Source of the DNA: Hymenobacter nitidus
GTDB taxonomy: Bacteria; Bacteroidota; Bacteroidia; Cytophagales; Hymenobacteraceae
DNA: 64,000 bases
NCBI RefSeq assembly: GCF_020447315.1
Contig: NZ_JAJADQ010000015.1
Span: 1 to 64,000 of the forward strand
Direction of reading: 5' to 3'
The translations under genes were made by a program, and so were the position numbers. The number at the start of each line of letters is the position of its first letter. Position 1 is the first letter of the stretch. A model generated the notes under the pieces. The model worked only from the letters and a program-made list of their open reading frames with translations. It did not search any database and had not been told where the DNA came from. Shown one piece after another: positions 31,324 through 39,581 of the stretch.

Positions 31324-31368
31324 TAAGTAAGGGTTAAGTGACTGTCTTTAAAACCGTTTCCTTACTTA
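31324..31368. promoter_or_regulatory. Inverted repeat upstream of the ArdC gene
   Basis: TAAGTAAGG (31324-31332) and CCTTACTTA (31360-31368) are exact inverted copies 27 bases apart, lying directly before the ArdC start in an A/T-rich stretch. They could be an operator or form a leader hairpin. No clear -7 element was found nearby. Confidence 0.45.
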
Positions 31369-31492
31369 TTAAACGCAAAACAAAGCCTTTTTGTTTCTAT
31401 TTAAGCAACAATTATCGATTTATTTGCCCTTACTGAAACATTTCTTCCCCACTGCCCCTGCCCTCTGATTTAGGCTGCTGTTCCGCCGTTTG

Positions 31493-31541
31493 AATAAAAA
31501 ACAGCAGTGCCCGACAGGCACGGGGCTGTCGGGCACTGCTG
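31493..31541 (-). terminator. Strong terminator after the 71-aa gene
   Basis: A 15-bp perfect stem (31503-31517 with 31526-31540) with an 8-base loop starts 18 bases past the stop at 31559, and the minus-strand transcript continues with six T residues. It separates this gene from the ArdC gene. Confidence 0.85.
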
Positions 31542-31558
31542 CTTGTTGGAGAACCGAT

Positions 31559-31774
31559 TTATTCGGGCTCACCGAGTTCCTGCTTTAAACATTGCAGCAG
31601 GCTTTCCCGGGAGGCTTCGCCAATCTGTAATTGGCCTACCCCATCATAAAGGTAGAAAAACACGGGGTCGGCCTTGCCGACTGCCAGCATCCAGGATTCT
31701 TCAGGGAGGCGCGGTGGCAGCTGCAGCAAGGGCGTGTACGTGTCGCGGATGAGCTCTAAAAGTATCCCCTTCAT
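31559..31774 (-). CDS. Hypothetical protein, 71 aa
   Basis: The start is ATG 31774; the frame is open far upstream, but the region before it is low-complexity and unlikely to be protein. The sequence (MKGILLELIRDTYTPLLQ, VFFYLYDGVGQLQIGEASRESLLQCLKQELGE) is a compact alpha/beta design with no known family. The strong terminator just past the stop supports it as a real gene. It lies downstream of the primase-like gene in the same direction. No role is proposed. Confidence 0.62.
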   Translation of the reverse strand: MKGILLELIRDTYTPLLQLPPRLPEESWMLAVGKADPVFFYLYDGVGQLQIGEASRESLLQCLKQELGEPE

Positions 31775-32189
31775 GTCGGGGCAAAAACCAGAAAAATGCC
31801 GGTGACCGGTAAATAGCATAACGGGGTAATGGGGTGGAAAAGGATGCAACGAGGGTTCCGGGACAGCCGCGACAGCAGCGTCCGGAAAATGACAGCCCGA
31901 CCCGCCGGCTACAAGCAAGCCGCGGGCAACCGCAGCCAGCTGCGGGGGGTGTTTACCAGGAAGTTGGATTAGCCTCGATGCGGACCCACGAACAAGGCCG
32001 GGCGCTCGGAAATCGGCAGCGGGGAAAGGGCGGCCGGGGCCAGGGTCCGGCCTGCTTGCAGCAGACCGAATGGCGCTTGAAAAGAAGAATAACCTGTTTT
32101 CGCCAGCATGGTAGGCAGCTTGCTTCGCCCGCAAAACTAAAGAATCAGACCGTATTTCAAGAGAATTCGCTCGTCTAGGCGAACAATCT
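31775..32189. other. Intergenic region between the primase-like gene and the 71-aa gene
   Basis: I see no supportable gene, hairpin with a T run or repeat here. Frames on both strands are present but lack protein-like composition. The region may hold the promoter of the 71-aa gene. Confidence 0.4.
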
Positions 32190-34463
32190 CTACCGCTCCG
32201 GACCGGCCGTCCGTTCGGCCAGGCCACTGGCACTAATGCCCGTAGGCGCCAGACGGTGCCGCTCGGCCCGGTCGCCGGAATGTTCGTGCAGCTGCACGCC
32301 GGGCTGGCGGGCTACGTCGTCGAGGGCGGCACTGGCCCGGGCCAGGTTGGGTTGGTCGAGCCGGTAGCTCACTTCTACTTCGCTGTGACGCTGGTGCGTG
32401 GCCGGGTCCGTCGCGCTGCGTAGCGAACCAGTATTAAGGCCTGCCTCGCGCAACTGCTCGGCCACGGCTTCCGCCTTTCCGGCAGTACCCGCCCGGGGCT
32501 CGGGCTCGTCGATGCGGATGATGGCCGTTTTGGTAACCGACTGCTCCGGTGGCGCAGCGGCCAGCCGACGGCGCTCGGTCTGCTCCTCGGCGGGCTCGGT
32601 GAGCGTAACCAGCGGCGAATTATCCAGCGCATCCAGGGTCTGGCTGAGCTGGCGCATACCGCCAGGGGTGGCGTGGGGATGGTAACGTACATCAAGCTCA
32701 CTGCGCAGCTGGCCGCTGGTGGGGTCCGTCTCGGCACGCAGCTCCACGTCAGCGCCGGCCTTGCGCAGCAGCTCACGCATTTGCCGAGCCTGGCTTGGAG
32801 TAGCCTCGTCTGCTGGGGTGGGCTCAGTTACGGTTAGCTGCACGGCCCGCTGCAGGGCGGGGTCGCCCGTGGCCGCGGCTACGAGCGTAGCAGCCTGGCG
32901 CTGCTGTTCGGCCTCCCGGCGCTGGGCCTCCGGGGAATTGGCCGCCTGCTCACGCTCGGCCTCGCGCTGCTGAGTTTGCTGGCGCTGCTCCTGCTGCTGA
33001 CGGTCTTTTTCCTGGCGCTGCTGCTCCTTGGTCAGCTCGTCGGCACGGGCCTGCTGGTCAACCTGCTCGCGGGAGAGGCCCTGGCTCAACAGCTCCAGGT
33101 CGCGGTTAAAGTCCTTGCTGATGGCGTACTCCGTGCGAATGAAGTTCTCGGGCTGGCGGCCGGGCTCCAGAGGTCCGTGCTCCAGCTGACCCCGCTGCAT
33201 TTCGCGCTGGGCGTGCAGGGTGCGGGCCAGCTCTTCGAGGGCTTGGCTGTCGGCATTGGGCACAACCAGGCGCACCACGGTTTCCTGCCGGGTGGCCCGC
33301 TGCACTTCCAAGGCTACCGCATCATCTGCTGCCGGCTTTAGCCTCTGCACCTGCGCGGTGAGCTGGCTCAGGTGCTCGGTGCCCTCGGAGCGGGTGGCGT
33401 GGTGAAACTCCACGCGCAGGGCAGTGTGGTACTTGCCGGCGGCCGTGGCGTGCCACTCCACCGGGCGGGGCGCCTCGTCGTAGGCGACCTGGCCATCGGC
33501 AACTTCGCGGGCCCGGCGCGGTACCTGCAGCTCGTTGAGGTAGTTGATGTTGAAGCGCCGGCCGGCGGCATCGTTATCGTTGGCCAGCACCACTTCCCGG
33601 GGCTCCTGCTTGTCGATGAGCTTTTGAATCAGCTCCACCTGCCGCTCGGTGACAGTGCCGCTAGTGGCCACATACAGCGTGTTAGGCTGGCCTTCCGCGC
33701 CACGGTGATGTAGCTGGTGGTAGCTCATGGCGTCCACGGGGCTCTCCGAAACCACCAGGCGCTCCACCGGCGTGTCCTTGCCCTCGGTGGGATGCGACAC
33801 CCACACCCCGGTTTTAGGCAGCTGCAGCAGGTGCTTGTAGTCATCGTTGCGTTGCTCCACGGTGGCAATGCCGTGCTCGTTGTAGAGAGGAAAGGCCGTG
33901 TTACGGAAGTTCCCCTGCTGGCTGGTGAACACGCGCCCCTGAAAGGCCGGGCTGTCGATGGTCTCATCCGAGAGGTGGCGGTTATGCAGGTAGCTGCGGT
34001 CCGTCAGGGCAGCATGCGTGCCCATCACGGCCGCGACGAGGCGGGCTCGACGCTCGGCTTCCGTTTCCATCTCGGCCGGCCCGGTGGGCTTCGGTGCGTA
34101 GGCGGCAGGAGCGGGCAGTGGGGGAGAAGTGGCGCCTTGCCAACCTTGCTCGGGCTCGCCCAGATATTGACGTAGGGTCTGGCGGACCTGGCCCAGCGTC
34201 TGGTTTTCGCGGGTTTTCACGAAGTCAATGATGGAGCCGGAGTCCCGGTCGTCGCCGGGGTTCAGGTACACCTGGTGGTCGCCCTTGCGGGAGACGATGA
34301 GCATCTCGCCGTCCTTTTCCAGCTGGTGCCAGTGGCCGCGGGGCCCGGCCTTTTTCACGTCATAGCCGTGGCGGCGGGTGGCGTAGTCCACCAGGTCAAT
34401 GGATTGCTTGAAGCGGTCGAGCTCCTGCGGGTCGTTGTCGTGCGGGGGAGGAGTTGCGGGCAT
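32190..34463 (-). CDS. DUF3991/Toprim primase-like protein with repeated C-terminal domains
   Basis: The ATG at 34463 gives 757 residues; an ATG 66 bases upstream would add a low-complexity leader. The N-terminal part (about 15-110, LVDYATRRHGYDVKKAGPRGHWHQL and DRDSGSIIDFVKTRENQTLGQVRQ) resembles DUF3991, followed by a Toprim core with VVSESPVDAMS (Glu240) and ANDNDAAG (Asp296 and Asp298). A Gln/Arg/Glu-rich coiled coil (about 445-540) and at least two copies of a roughly 100-residue domain follow. Toprim proteins of this type are plasmid primases or nucleases that start strand synthesis after transfer. The last residues are TAGPER. Confidence 0.85.
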   Translation of the reverse strand: MPATPPPHDNDPQELDRFKQSIDLVDYATRRHGYDVKKAGPRGHWHQLEKDGEMLIVSRKGDHQVYLNPGDDRDSGSIIDFVKTRENQTLGQVRQTLRQYLGEPEQGWQGATSPPLPAPAAYAPKPTGPAEMETEAERRARLVAAVMGTHAALTDRSYLHNRHLSDETIDSPAFQGRVFTSQQGNFRNTAFPLYNEHGIATVEQRNDDYKHLLQLPKTGVWVSHPTEGKDTPVERLVVSESPVDAMSYHQLHHRGAEGQPNTLYVATSGTVTERQVELIQKLIDKQEPREVVLANDNDAAGRRFNINYLNELQVPRRAREVADGQVAYDEAPRPVEWHATAAGKYHTALRVEFHHATRSEGTEHLSQLTAQVQRLKPAADDAVALEVQRATRQETVVRLVVPNADSQALEELARTLHAQREMQRGQLEHGPLEPGRQPENFIRTEYAISKDFNRDLELLSQGLSREQVDQQARADELTKEQQRQEKDRQQQEQRQQTQQREAEREQAANSPEAQRREAEQQRQAATLVAAATGDPALQRAVQLTVTEPTPADEATPSQARQMRELLRKAGADVELRAETDPTSGQLRSELDVRYHPHATPGGMRQLSQTLDALDNSPLVTLTEPAEEQTERRRLAAAPPEQSVTKTAIIRIDEPEPRAGTAGKAEAVAEQLREAGLNTGSLRSATDPATHQRHSEVEVSYRLDQPNLARASAALDDVARQPGVQLHEHSGDRAERHRLAPTGISASGLAERTAGPER

Positions 34464-34550
34464 AGAAGTAGAAAGGAAAGGGTACAAACCAGCCGCGCCG
34501 CCGGAAGCCGGGGCGGGAATCAAATCCATAAAGCAGTAGGGGAGGAGCAG

Positions 34551-34946
34551 CTAGCTGACCAGTTCCTCGTGGGCAGCCAGCTGCTCGCGCAAGGTGGCCA
34601 GCAGGGCTGCATCGGCAAACAGGTAGTGCTCGCAGAGCTGGCCGCTCACGTACAGGCGCACCAATTCGGTCTCGAAGCCGAACACGCGCAGGTGCTTTTG
34701 CACGAGTCGGTATTCTTCGCGCTGCAGGCTGCCGGTTTTCAGGCCCACGCTAGTCGTGTAGGGAAAACCAAAAGCGGTACAGGTGGCGCGCAGGCCGCCG
34801 TGGGGCAGGCTGCGCAGCCGCAGCTGCACGTAGCGCCGCGCCTCGTCGTAATCAATTGCCAGGGCCGGGTTAGGCAGCTGGGGGCCCAGAGCGGCCGGGG
34901 TAGTCGCAGGTTTCGCCGGGCGGCGGGAAGCAACGGAAGCAGGCAT
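34551..34946 (-). CDS. Small plasmid protein, paralogue family A
   Basis: This protein has 131 residues. After a basic proline-rich start, it reads PNPALAIDYDEARRYVQLRLRS, GLRATCTAFGFPYT, LKTGSLQREEYRLVQKHLRVFGFETELVRLYV. The same order appears at 34992-35408 and in the partial gene at 1-244. The matching aromatic and basic positions suggest a conserved small helical fold, possibly binding nucleic acid. It lies 87 bases upstream of the primase-like start, in the same direction, so the two may be co-expressed. Function unknown. Confidence 0.72.
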   Translation of the reverse strand: MPASVASRRPAKPATTPAALGPQLPNPALAIDYDEARRYVQLRLRSLPHGGLRATCTAFGFPYTTSVGLKTGSLQREEYRLVQKHLRVFGFETELVRLYVSGQLCEHYLFADAALLATLREQLAAHEELVS

Positions 34947-34991
34947 AGGGAAAAGAGCAACGTGGAGCGGTCGGGCTCCAGAGCCTTTCCG

Positions 34992-35408
34992 CTAGTTAGG
35001 GGATGAGGGTGTTGACGCCGGGGCGTCGAAGGGAGGGTTGTCGAAGAGGTTAAGCTCGGCTTTGAAGCGGGTCACGTTTTCGGCCGAGGTGAACATAAAA
35101 AAGTGGCGGCGCGACTGGTGCACGATGATGCGCAGCAGCTCGGTGGGAAACTGGAAGTGGGTCATCAGGCGCTGCAATAGCACGGCCTGGGTTTCTTCCT
35201 CCAGCTTCTTTATTTCAATCAGCCGGGCGTAGTTGAACTTGTGCTGCTGGGCCCAGGGCTTGAGCTGCCCGTGCAGCATGGCGTTGAGGCGGTGACGGAT
35301 ATAGCGCAGGACAGTGGCATAGGAAACAATGAGCGCGGGGTCGGGAAAGCCCGCATTTACCGGCTCTGTTGGGGGGACAGCCGGGGGAGTGGGAACAGAG
35401 GTGGTCAT
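34992..35408 (-). CDS. Small plasmid protein, paralogue family A
   Basis: This 138-residue protein starts at ATG 35408 and is a second member of the family next to 34551-34946. It reads PDPALIVSYATVLRYIRHRLNA, GQLKPWAQQHKFNYARLIEIK, then LLQRLMTHFQFPTELLRIIV and a C-terminal helix. Two neighbouring copies suggest a local duplication, while the more distant partial copy at 1-244 may be an independent plasmid gene. The proteins are divergent, so the duplication is old. No function can be given. Confidence 0.72.
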   Translation of the reverse strand: MTTSVPTPPAVPPTEPVNAGFPDPALIVSYATVLRYIRHRLNAMLHGQLKPWAQQHKFNYARLIEIKKLEEETQAVLLQRLMTHFQFPTELLRIIVHQSRRHFFMFTSAENVTRFKAELNLFDNPPFDAPASTPSSPN

Positions 35409-35629
35409 GCATCAGCAATTAGAGGGCGCGCAAGGTAACAAACCGTCCGGCCGTCTGCACTACCCCCCGCTGCTGCGGGCACTCAACCATGCCGAACCTG
35501 AACGGGGTAGAACCCCAAAGCCTCGGCATAGCTTCTTCAAAACTTCTCCTAAAGCAGAACTTATACGGAAGTGCTCCGTATAGTTGCCGCAATTGCTCAT
35601 AAAAAACTTCGACTCGCTGCTTGAAATCG

Positions 35630-36112
35630 ATGCTGTGGTTGCTGCTCTTACTGCTCATGGCGGCCCTGGGGGTACTCTGGTGGCGCTTCGCCATGCCCGC
35701 CAGCGCCGGGGCCGCCGTGGTTCCGCCGCCCCTGGATGGCAACCATCCCTCGCTCCGGACCCGACACTACCGACTGGCTGACTTTCACCCGGCGCCCCTG
35801 GTAGCGCCATCGGCTGCCGAAGAGGATGTAGCCCCGGAGAGCCCAGTTGATGCCGTAGAGCCCACCGCTGAAACCGCAGCTGAAAAAGATGCTCCGCAGT
35901 CTCAGGCCCCGAGCGAGGCGGAGGAAGCCACGCCGGAAGCCGGCCGCTTACCCGAGGGTGCCCGGCACAACTACCTCACTGCGCCGGCGCCCACGGCCAC
36001 CGATGAGCACAACCGGGGCGTGGAGCTCACCGCCGCCGAGCGTCGCGCTAAAATGCGCGCCCTGATAAACGAAGCCTTTGATAATCGCCGCACCGCGCCG
36101 GCTACGGTCTGA
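35630..36112 (+). CDS. Leader membrane protein of the transfer operon
   Basis: ATG 35630 gives 160 residues: a short strong membrane helix (LWLLLLLLMAALGVLWW), then an acidic, Glu/Ala/Pro-rich stretch to about 115, and a basic helical tail (ELTAAERRAKMRALINEAF). It would be inner-membrane bound with a long periplasmic or cytoplasmic arm. It is the first gene of the plus-strand transfer run and precedes traE by 54 bases, so it likely takes part in the channel. A TTG nine bases upstream is an alternative start. No family is recognised. Confidence 0.68.
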   Translation: MLWLLLLLLMAALGVLWWRFAMPASAGAAVVPPPLDGNHPSLRTRHYRLADFHPAPLVAPSAAEEDVAPESPVDAVEPTAETAAEKDAPQSQAPSEAEEATPEAGRLPEGARHNYLTAPAPTATDEHNRGVELTAAERRAKMRALINEAFDNRRTAPATV

Positions 36113-36166
36113 GGCCCAACCATTCCCTTTCATCCTTTTCCCTTCCATTCACCTACTTCCTTTTCC

Positions 36167-36586
36167 ATGCAAACTCCCTTGCTCACGCGCCTGCACCTGG
36201 GCGCAGCCCAAGCGGCAGCCGGCGGACTGCGCCTGCTGGCCGCGGGCCACACCTATCAACCATCCCGTGCCGAACGCCTGGCCATGGCCCTGCTGCTGGC
36301 CACTTCCCCGACCCTGGTATTTGGGCAAAGCGGCGCCGGCGGCCGGGCCGTGGGCGCCCTACGCAGCGTGCAGACCATTGTCATCAGCATCGTGCAGGTG
36401 CTTTTCATCATCGTGCTGGCCATCGGCCTGGTGCGCGTCGTGCAGAAGTTTATCAGCGGCGCCCCGGACGCGCTCGGGGCCCTGGGCTGGCTCATGGGCG
36501 GGGTCATTCTCTGGTTTGGCTTCAACTACTTCAAGGAAGACCTGGCCAGCGCCATGGGTGGCGGCGAAGGTGGCGTAACCCCTTAA
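36167..36586 (+). CDS. traE: TraE-like conjugation protein (DUF4134, VirB2-like pilin)
   Basis: The protein has 139 residues. Following an N-terminal amphipathic stretch, a helix with a signal-like AMALLLATSPTLVFGQ cleavage site leads to a small mature part with two helices (VQTIVISIVQVLFIIVLAIGLVRVVQ and AWL-like WLMGGVILWFGFNYF). This is the DUF4134/TraE pattern, the VirB2-like pilin of Bacteroidota T4SS. It lies upstream of traF by 12 bases, in the standard order E-F-G. Confidence 0.87.
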   Translation: MQTPLLTRLHLGAAQAAAGGLRLLAAGHTYQPSRAERLAMALLLATSPTLVFGQSGAGGRAVGALRSVQTIVISIVQVLFIIVLAIGLVRVVQKFISGAPDALGALGWLMGGVILWFGFNYFKEDLASAMGGGEGGVTP

Positions 36587-36598
36587 GCCCGTCTGCCC

Positions 36599-36946
36599 AT
36601 GCGTTCCTTCAAAAGCATCGAGCGCCCGGCCCAGGTGCTGGGCATGAACCTGCCGGACCTGGGGCTGGTGGTAGGCCTGTTTCTGGCCGCTGTCCTCGCC
36701 ATCGGCGTCGCGGGCCTGGTGGTTACCGTGCCCCGCTTTCTCTACCTGCTGATTCTGGTCGTGCTCGTCGTGCTGCTCTACGGCCTGCGCTACCTGGCCA
36801 AGCACCGGCCCCCGGGTTTTTTGCTCAGCTGGCTATCCTTCCACCGGCGGCAGCCGCGCCGCATCGCCCTGGGCCGGCCCCGCTCCGGGCTGTCAGCGGC
36901 CGGTTCTGCTGCCTTTCCCACCCCGCATGAACATTCCCACCACTAA
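36599..36946 (+). CDS. traF: TraF-like conjugation protein (DUF4133, VirB3-like)
   Basis: The protein has 115 residues with two hydrophobic helices in its first half (LGLVVGLFLAAVLAIGVAGL and FLYLLILVVLVVLLYGL), then a basic and proline-rich tail. The IERPAQVLGMNLPDL start is typical of DUF4133. This family corresponds to VirB3, an inner-membrane partner of the VirB4 ATPase. The last 20 bases overlap the traG start, so the two are translated together. Confidence 0.87.
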   Translation: MRSFKSIERPAQVLGMNLPDLGLVVGLFLAAVLAIGVAGLVVTVPRFLYLLILVVLVVLLYGLRYLAKHRPPGFLLSWLSFHRRQPRRIALGRPRSGLSAAGSAAFPTPHEHSHH

Positions 36947-39581
36947 AGCACCGGACCGCACCGCTGACTTCGCGGACCTGCACCCGGCCTACGCCTACCA
37001 GGACGACAAGGTCATCTTCCGGGATGGCCGCGTGGGCGTTGGCTTCGTGCTCGAATGCCCCGAAATGGAGAGCTGGCAGGCCGAAGAGTTTGCCAACTTC
37101 CAGTCGGCCCTGCTCGGCGCCCTGCGCACTCTGCCCGTGGGCACGGTGGTGCAGAAAACCGACGTGTACTACGACCGGCCCTACCAGAGTACCGGCGGCG
37201 AAAGTCGCGCCGGCTACTTCGAGGGCAAGATGAACGCCCACTTTGCCGAGCGGCTGGTGCTCTTCCACCGGGCGTATCTGTTCATCTCCTTCGCGCCCTC
37301 AGACGAGACCAAGCTGGTACGGCCCAACGCGCTGAGCGCGCTGGTGAACCGCGCCGGCGAGAAGCTGGCCAAAAACCCCTTTGCCGGGGTCGTGCAAACC
37401 CTGGACACGGCCGAGCGCATCGCCACCGAGCTGCTGCAGAGCTTGCGCGGCTTGGGGGGGCTGGACTACCGCCGGCTAAATCAGACCCAGCTGCCGCAGG
37501 TCTTCACCCAGTACTTCAACCTGGAGTTCGACCAGCAGCCCGCTGGCCTGACCCGCGAAATCAGCAACGTGCCGGGCGCCTTCACCGTGGGTGAAAACCG
37601 GGTGAGCATCGTCTCGCTGGTGGGGCAGGGGAGTGAAGCTCACCCCGCCGTCCGCAACGGCTACGGGGTCACCTCGCCCATGCTCTACCCGCTGACGGCG
37701 TTTCTGTCCTGCCCGCACGTGCTCACTCAGGCGATGCTGATTCAGGACTCGCGCTCGGAGCTCAAGAGCCTCGACAACGACAAGAAAATCAACAACTCGC
37801 TTTCCTTTCTGGCCACGCAGGACAACCACCTGCGAGCGGCGGAGATAGACGAGTTCACGGCCGAAGTGCGCTCGGGCAGCAAGCAGGTCGTGGGCCTGCA
37901 CCTGTCCGTGCTGCTTTGGGACGTGGACGACCAGGCCCGGCGCGAGCACGTGGAAAAGACCACGGCCGCCTTCCGGGCCATCTTCGGCGCCGAGGCCGTG
38001 GTGGAAAGCTACCTGACGCTGCCCCTGTTCTTTGGCCTGGCGCCCGGCAACGCCTACCAAGTGCCGGACCGCTGGCTGACCACCTCGGCTGACCGGGCCG
38101 CCTGCTACTTCCACTGGACGACCACCTACCGGCCGGAGCCCACGGGGGAGTATCTGTGCGACCGGTTCCGCAACCTGGTCAAGGTAAACCTGTTCAACAC
38201 CGACCTCGACAACCAAAACGCCCTGGTTATTGGGCCCTCCGGCTCGGGCAAGAGCTACACCTTCGGCAACTTCATCGTGCAGCGCTACGAGCGCGGCGCC
38301 CGCCAGATTATCATCGACATTGGCGGCACCTACCGCAACGTGTTCCAGAGTTTGATGGGGCCGGACTTCGAGAACACCTACTTCGAGTACGACCCGCAGA
38401 ACCCGATTGAGTTCAACCCCTTTCTGCTGCCGCGCGAAGGGGAGAACGGGCCCTGGCACTACTCGGACGAGAAGCTCAACTTTCACCTGGCGCTGCTGGC
38501 GGCCCTCTGGAAGGGCGGCAAGGACCGCGCCCTGAGCAAGAGTGAGCGCACCATCCTCTCGCGCTTTCTGACCGGCTACTACCACGACTTAAACCAGCAC
38601 GAGCGGCTGGGCCAGTCGGACGAGGAGTTTCCGGGAATGGAAAGCTTTTATAAGTACGTGCAGCGCTTTGACCGGTGGATGAAGGCGGAAACGCCCACAG
38701 CCGAGGAGGGTGAAGCCAACGACGAAAGCACGGCAGTGCTGGCCCTGCAGCGGGCCCAGTACCAAACCGACATGAAGTACATCGACATGCACGAGTTCTT
38801 CCTCGTGCTCGGCGAATTCGTGACCGGCGGGCGCTACGCCAAAGTGCTCAACTCCACCCGCGAGGCCCAGCTGAGCCAGTACCCGCTTATCTGCTTTGAC
38901 CTAGCGCGGGTGAAGACTGACCCCACGCTCTATCCCGTGGTGGCCATGCTCATCACCGAGCTGAGCCTGGACCTGTTCCGGCAGTTCCCCGATGCCGTGA
39001 AGTACATCGCCCTCGACGAGGCCTGGGCGCTGCTCTCGGGCGTGCTGGAGGAGTTCATCGTCTCGATGTACCGCACCATCCGCAAAACCAATGGCAGCAT
39101 CACCATCATCACCCAGGGCATTCAGGAAATCATCGATTCGCCCATCGGCTACACGCTGATTGACAACTCCAGCACCAAAATCATCCTGCGCCACTCCAAC
39201 GAGGCTTCGCTCGTCCGCCTGCAGGCGCCGCTGGGCCTCACGGGCCACGAGATGGATTTGATTCGCTCCGTGCGTTCCACCGACTCGTTTCGGGAGTTCT
39301 TCATCAAGCAGGGCGCCCAGGCCAAGGTGTACGCGCTGGAAGCCTCGCCCCAACTCGATGCCGTGCTCACCTCGCGGCCGGCCGAGCGCAACTACCTCAA
39401 CCAGCTCGTGCGCCACTACCAGCGGCAGCGGCCCGTGGAAGTGCGCGACGCGCTGGGCAACCTGGTGCGCGACGCCGACGGCCGGCCCACTTATACCACG
39501 GTCACGGAGCAGCGACTGGACTTTGCCGTCGACCAGTTCGTGGAAGAAAAGCAGAAGCGCAAGGGGGCGCTGTCGGCATGA
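36927..39581 (+). CDS. traG: TraG conjugation ATPase (VirB4-like)
   Basis: This is an 884-residue VirB4-type ATPase. The N-terminal domain (to about 400) contains the LHPAYAYQDDKVIFRDGRVGVGFVLEC start and a conserved GENRVSIVSL region. The C-terminal ATPase domain has Walker A GPSGSGKS at 436-443 and the Walker B region VKYIALDEAWALL near residue 690. It powers pilus assembly and substrate transfer. It overlaps traF by 20 bases and traJ by four, so the genes are tightly coupled. No frameshifts were seen. Confidence 0.94.
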   Translation: MNIPTTKAPDRTADFADLHPAYAYQDDKVIFRDGRVGVGFVLECPEMESWQAEEFANFQSALLGALRTLPVGTVVQKTDVYYDRPYQSTGGESRAGYFEGKMNAHFAERLVLFHRAYLFISFAPSDETKLVRPNALSALVNRAGEKLAKNPFAGVVQTLDTAERIATELLQSLRGLGGLDYRRLNQTQLPQVFTQYFNLEFDQQPAGLTREISNVPGAFTVGENRVSIVSLVGQGSEAHPAVRNGYGVTSPMLYPLTAFLSCPHVLTQAMLIQDSRSELKSLDNDKKINNSLSFLATQDNHLRAAEIDEFTAEVRSGSKQVVGLHLSVLLWDVDDQARREHVEKTTAAFRAIFGAEAVVESYLTLPLFFGLAPGNAYQVPDRWLTTSADRAACYFHWTTTYRPEPTGEYLCDRFRNLVKVNLFNTDLDNQNALVIGPSGSGKSYTFGNFIVQRYERGARQIIIDIGGTYRNVFQSLMGPDFENTYFEYDPQNPIEFNPFLLPREGENGPWHYSDEKLNFHLALLAALWKGGKDRALSKSERTILSRFLTGYYHDLNQHERLGQSDEEFPGMESFYKYVQRFDRWMKAETPTAEEGEANDESTAVLALQRAQYQTDMKYIDMHEFFLVLGEFVTGGRYAKVLNSTREAQLSQYPLICFDLARVKTDPTLYPVVAMLITELSLDLFRQFPDAVKYIALDEAWALLSGVLEEFIVSMYRTIRKTNGSITIITQGIQEIIDSPIGYTLIDNSSTKIILRHSNEASLVRLQAPLGLTGHEMDLIRSVRSTDSFREFFIKQGAQAKVYALEASPQLDAVLTSRPAERNYLNQLVRHYQRQRPVEVRDALGNLVRDADGRPTYTTVTEQRLDFAVDQFVEEKQKRKGALSA

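Noticed and set aside
31834..32178. 114-aa plus-strand frame between the primase-like and 71-aa genes
   Set aside because: Gln/Arg-rich frame with no domain; antisense reading of the non-coding gap.
35419..35742. Minus-strand frame of 107 aa overlapping the start of the transfer operon
   Set aside because: It overlaps the clearly membrane-type plus-strand gene and has no recognisable domain; part of it is antisense to that gene.
38641..38660. AGCTTTTATAAGT inside traG, similar to the iteron core
   Set aside because: It matches 13 bases of the iteron, but it lies within coding sequence far from the origin and lacks the TAAT part; chance is likely.
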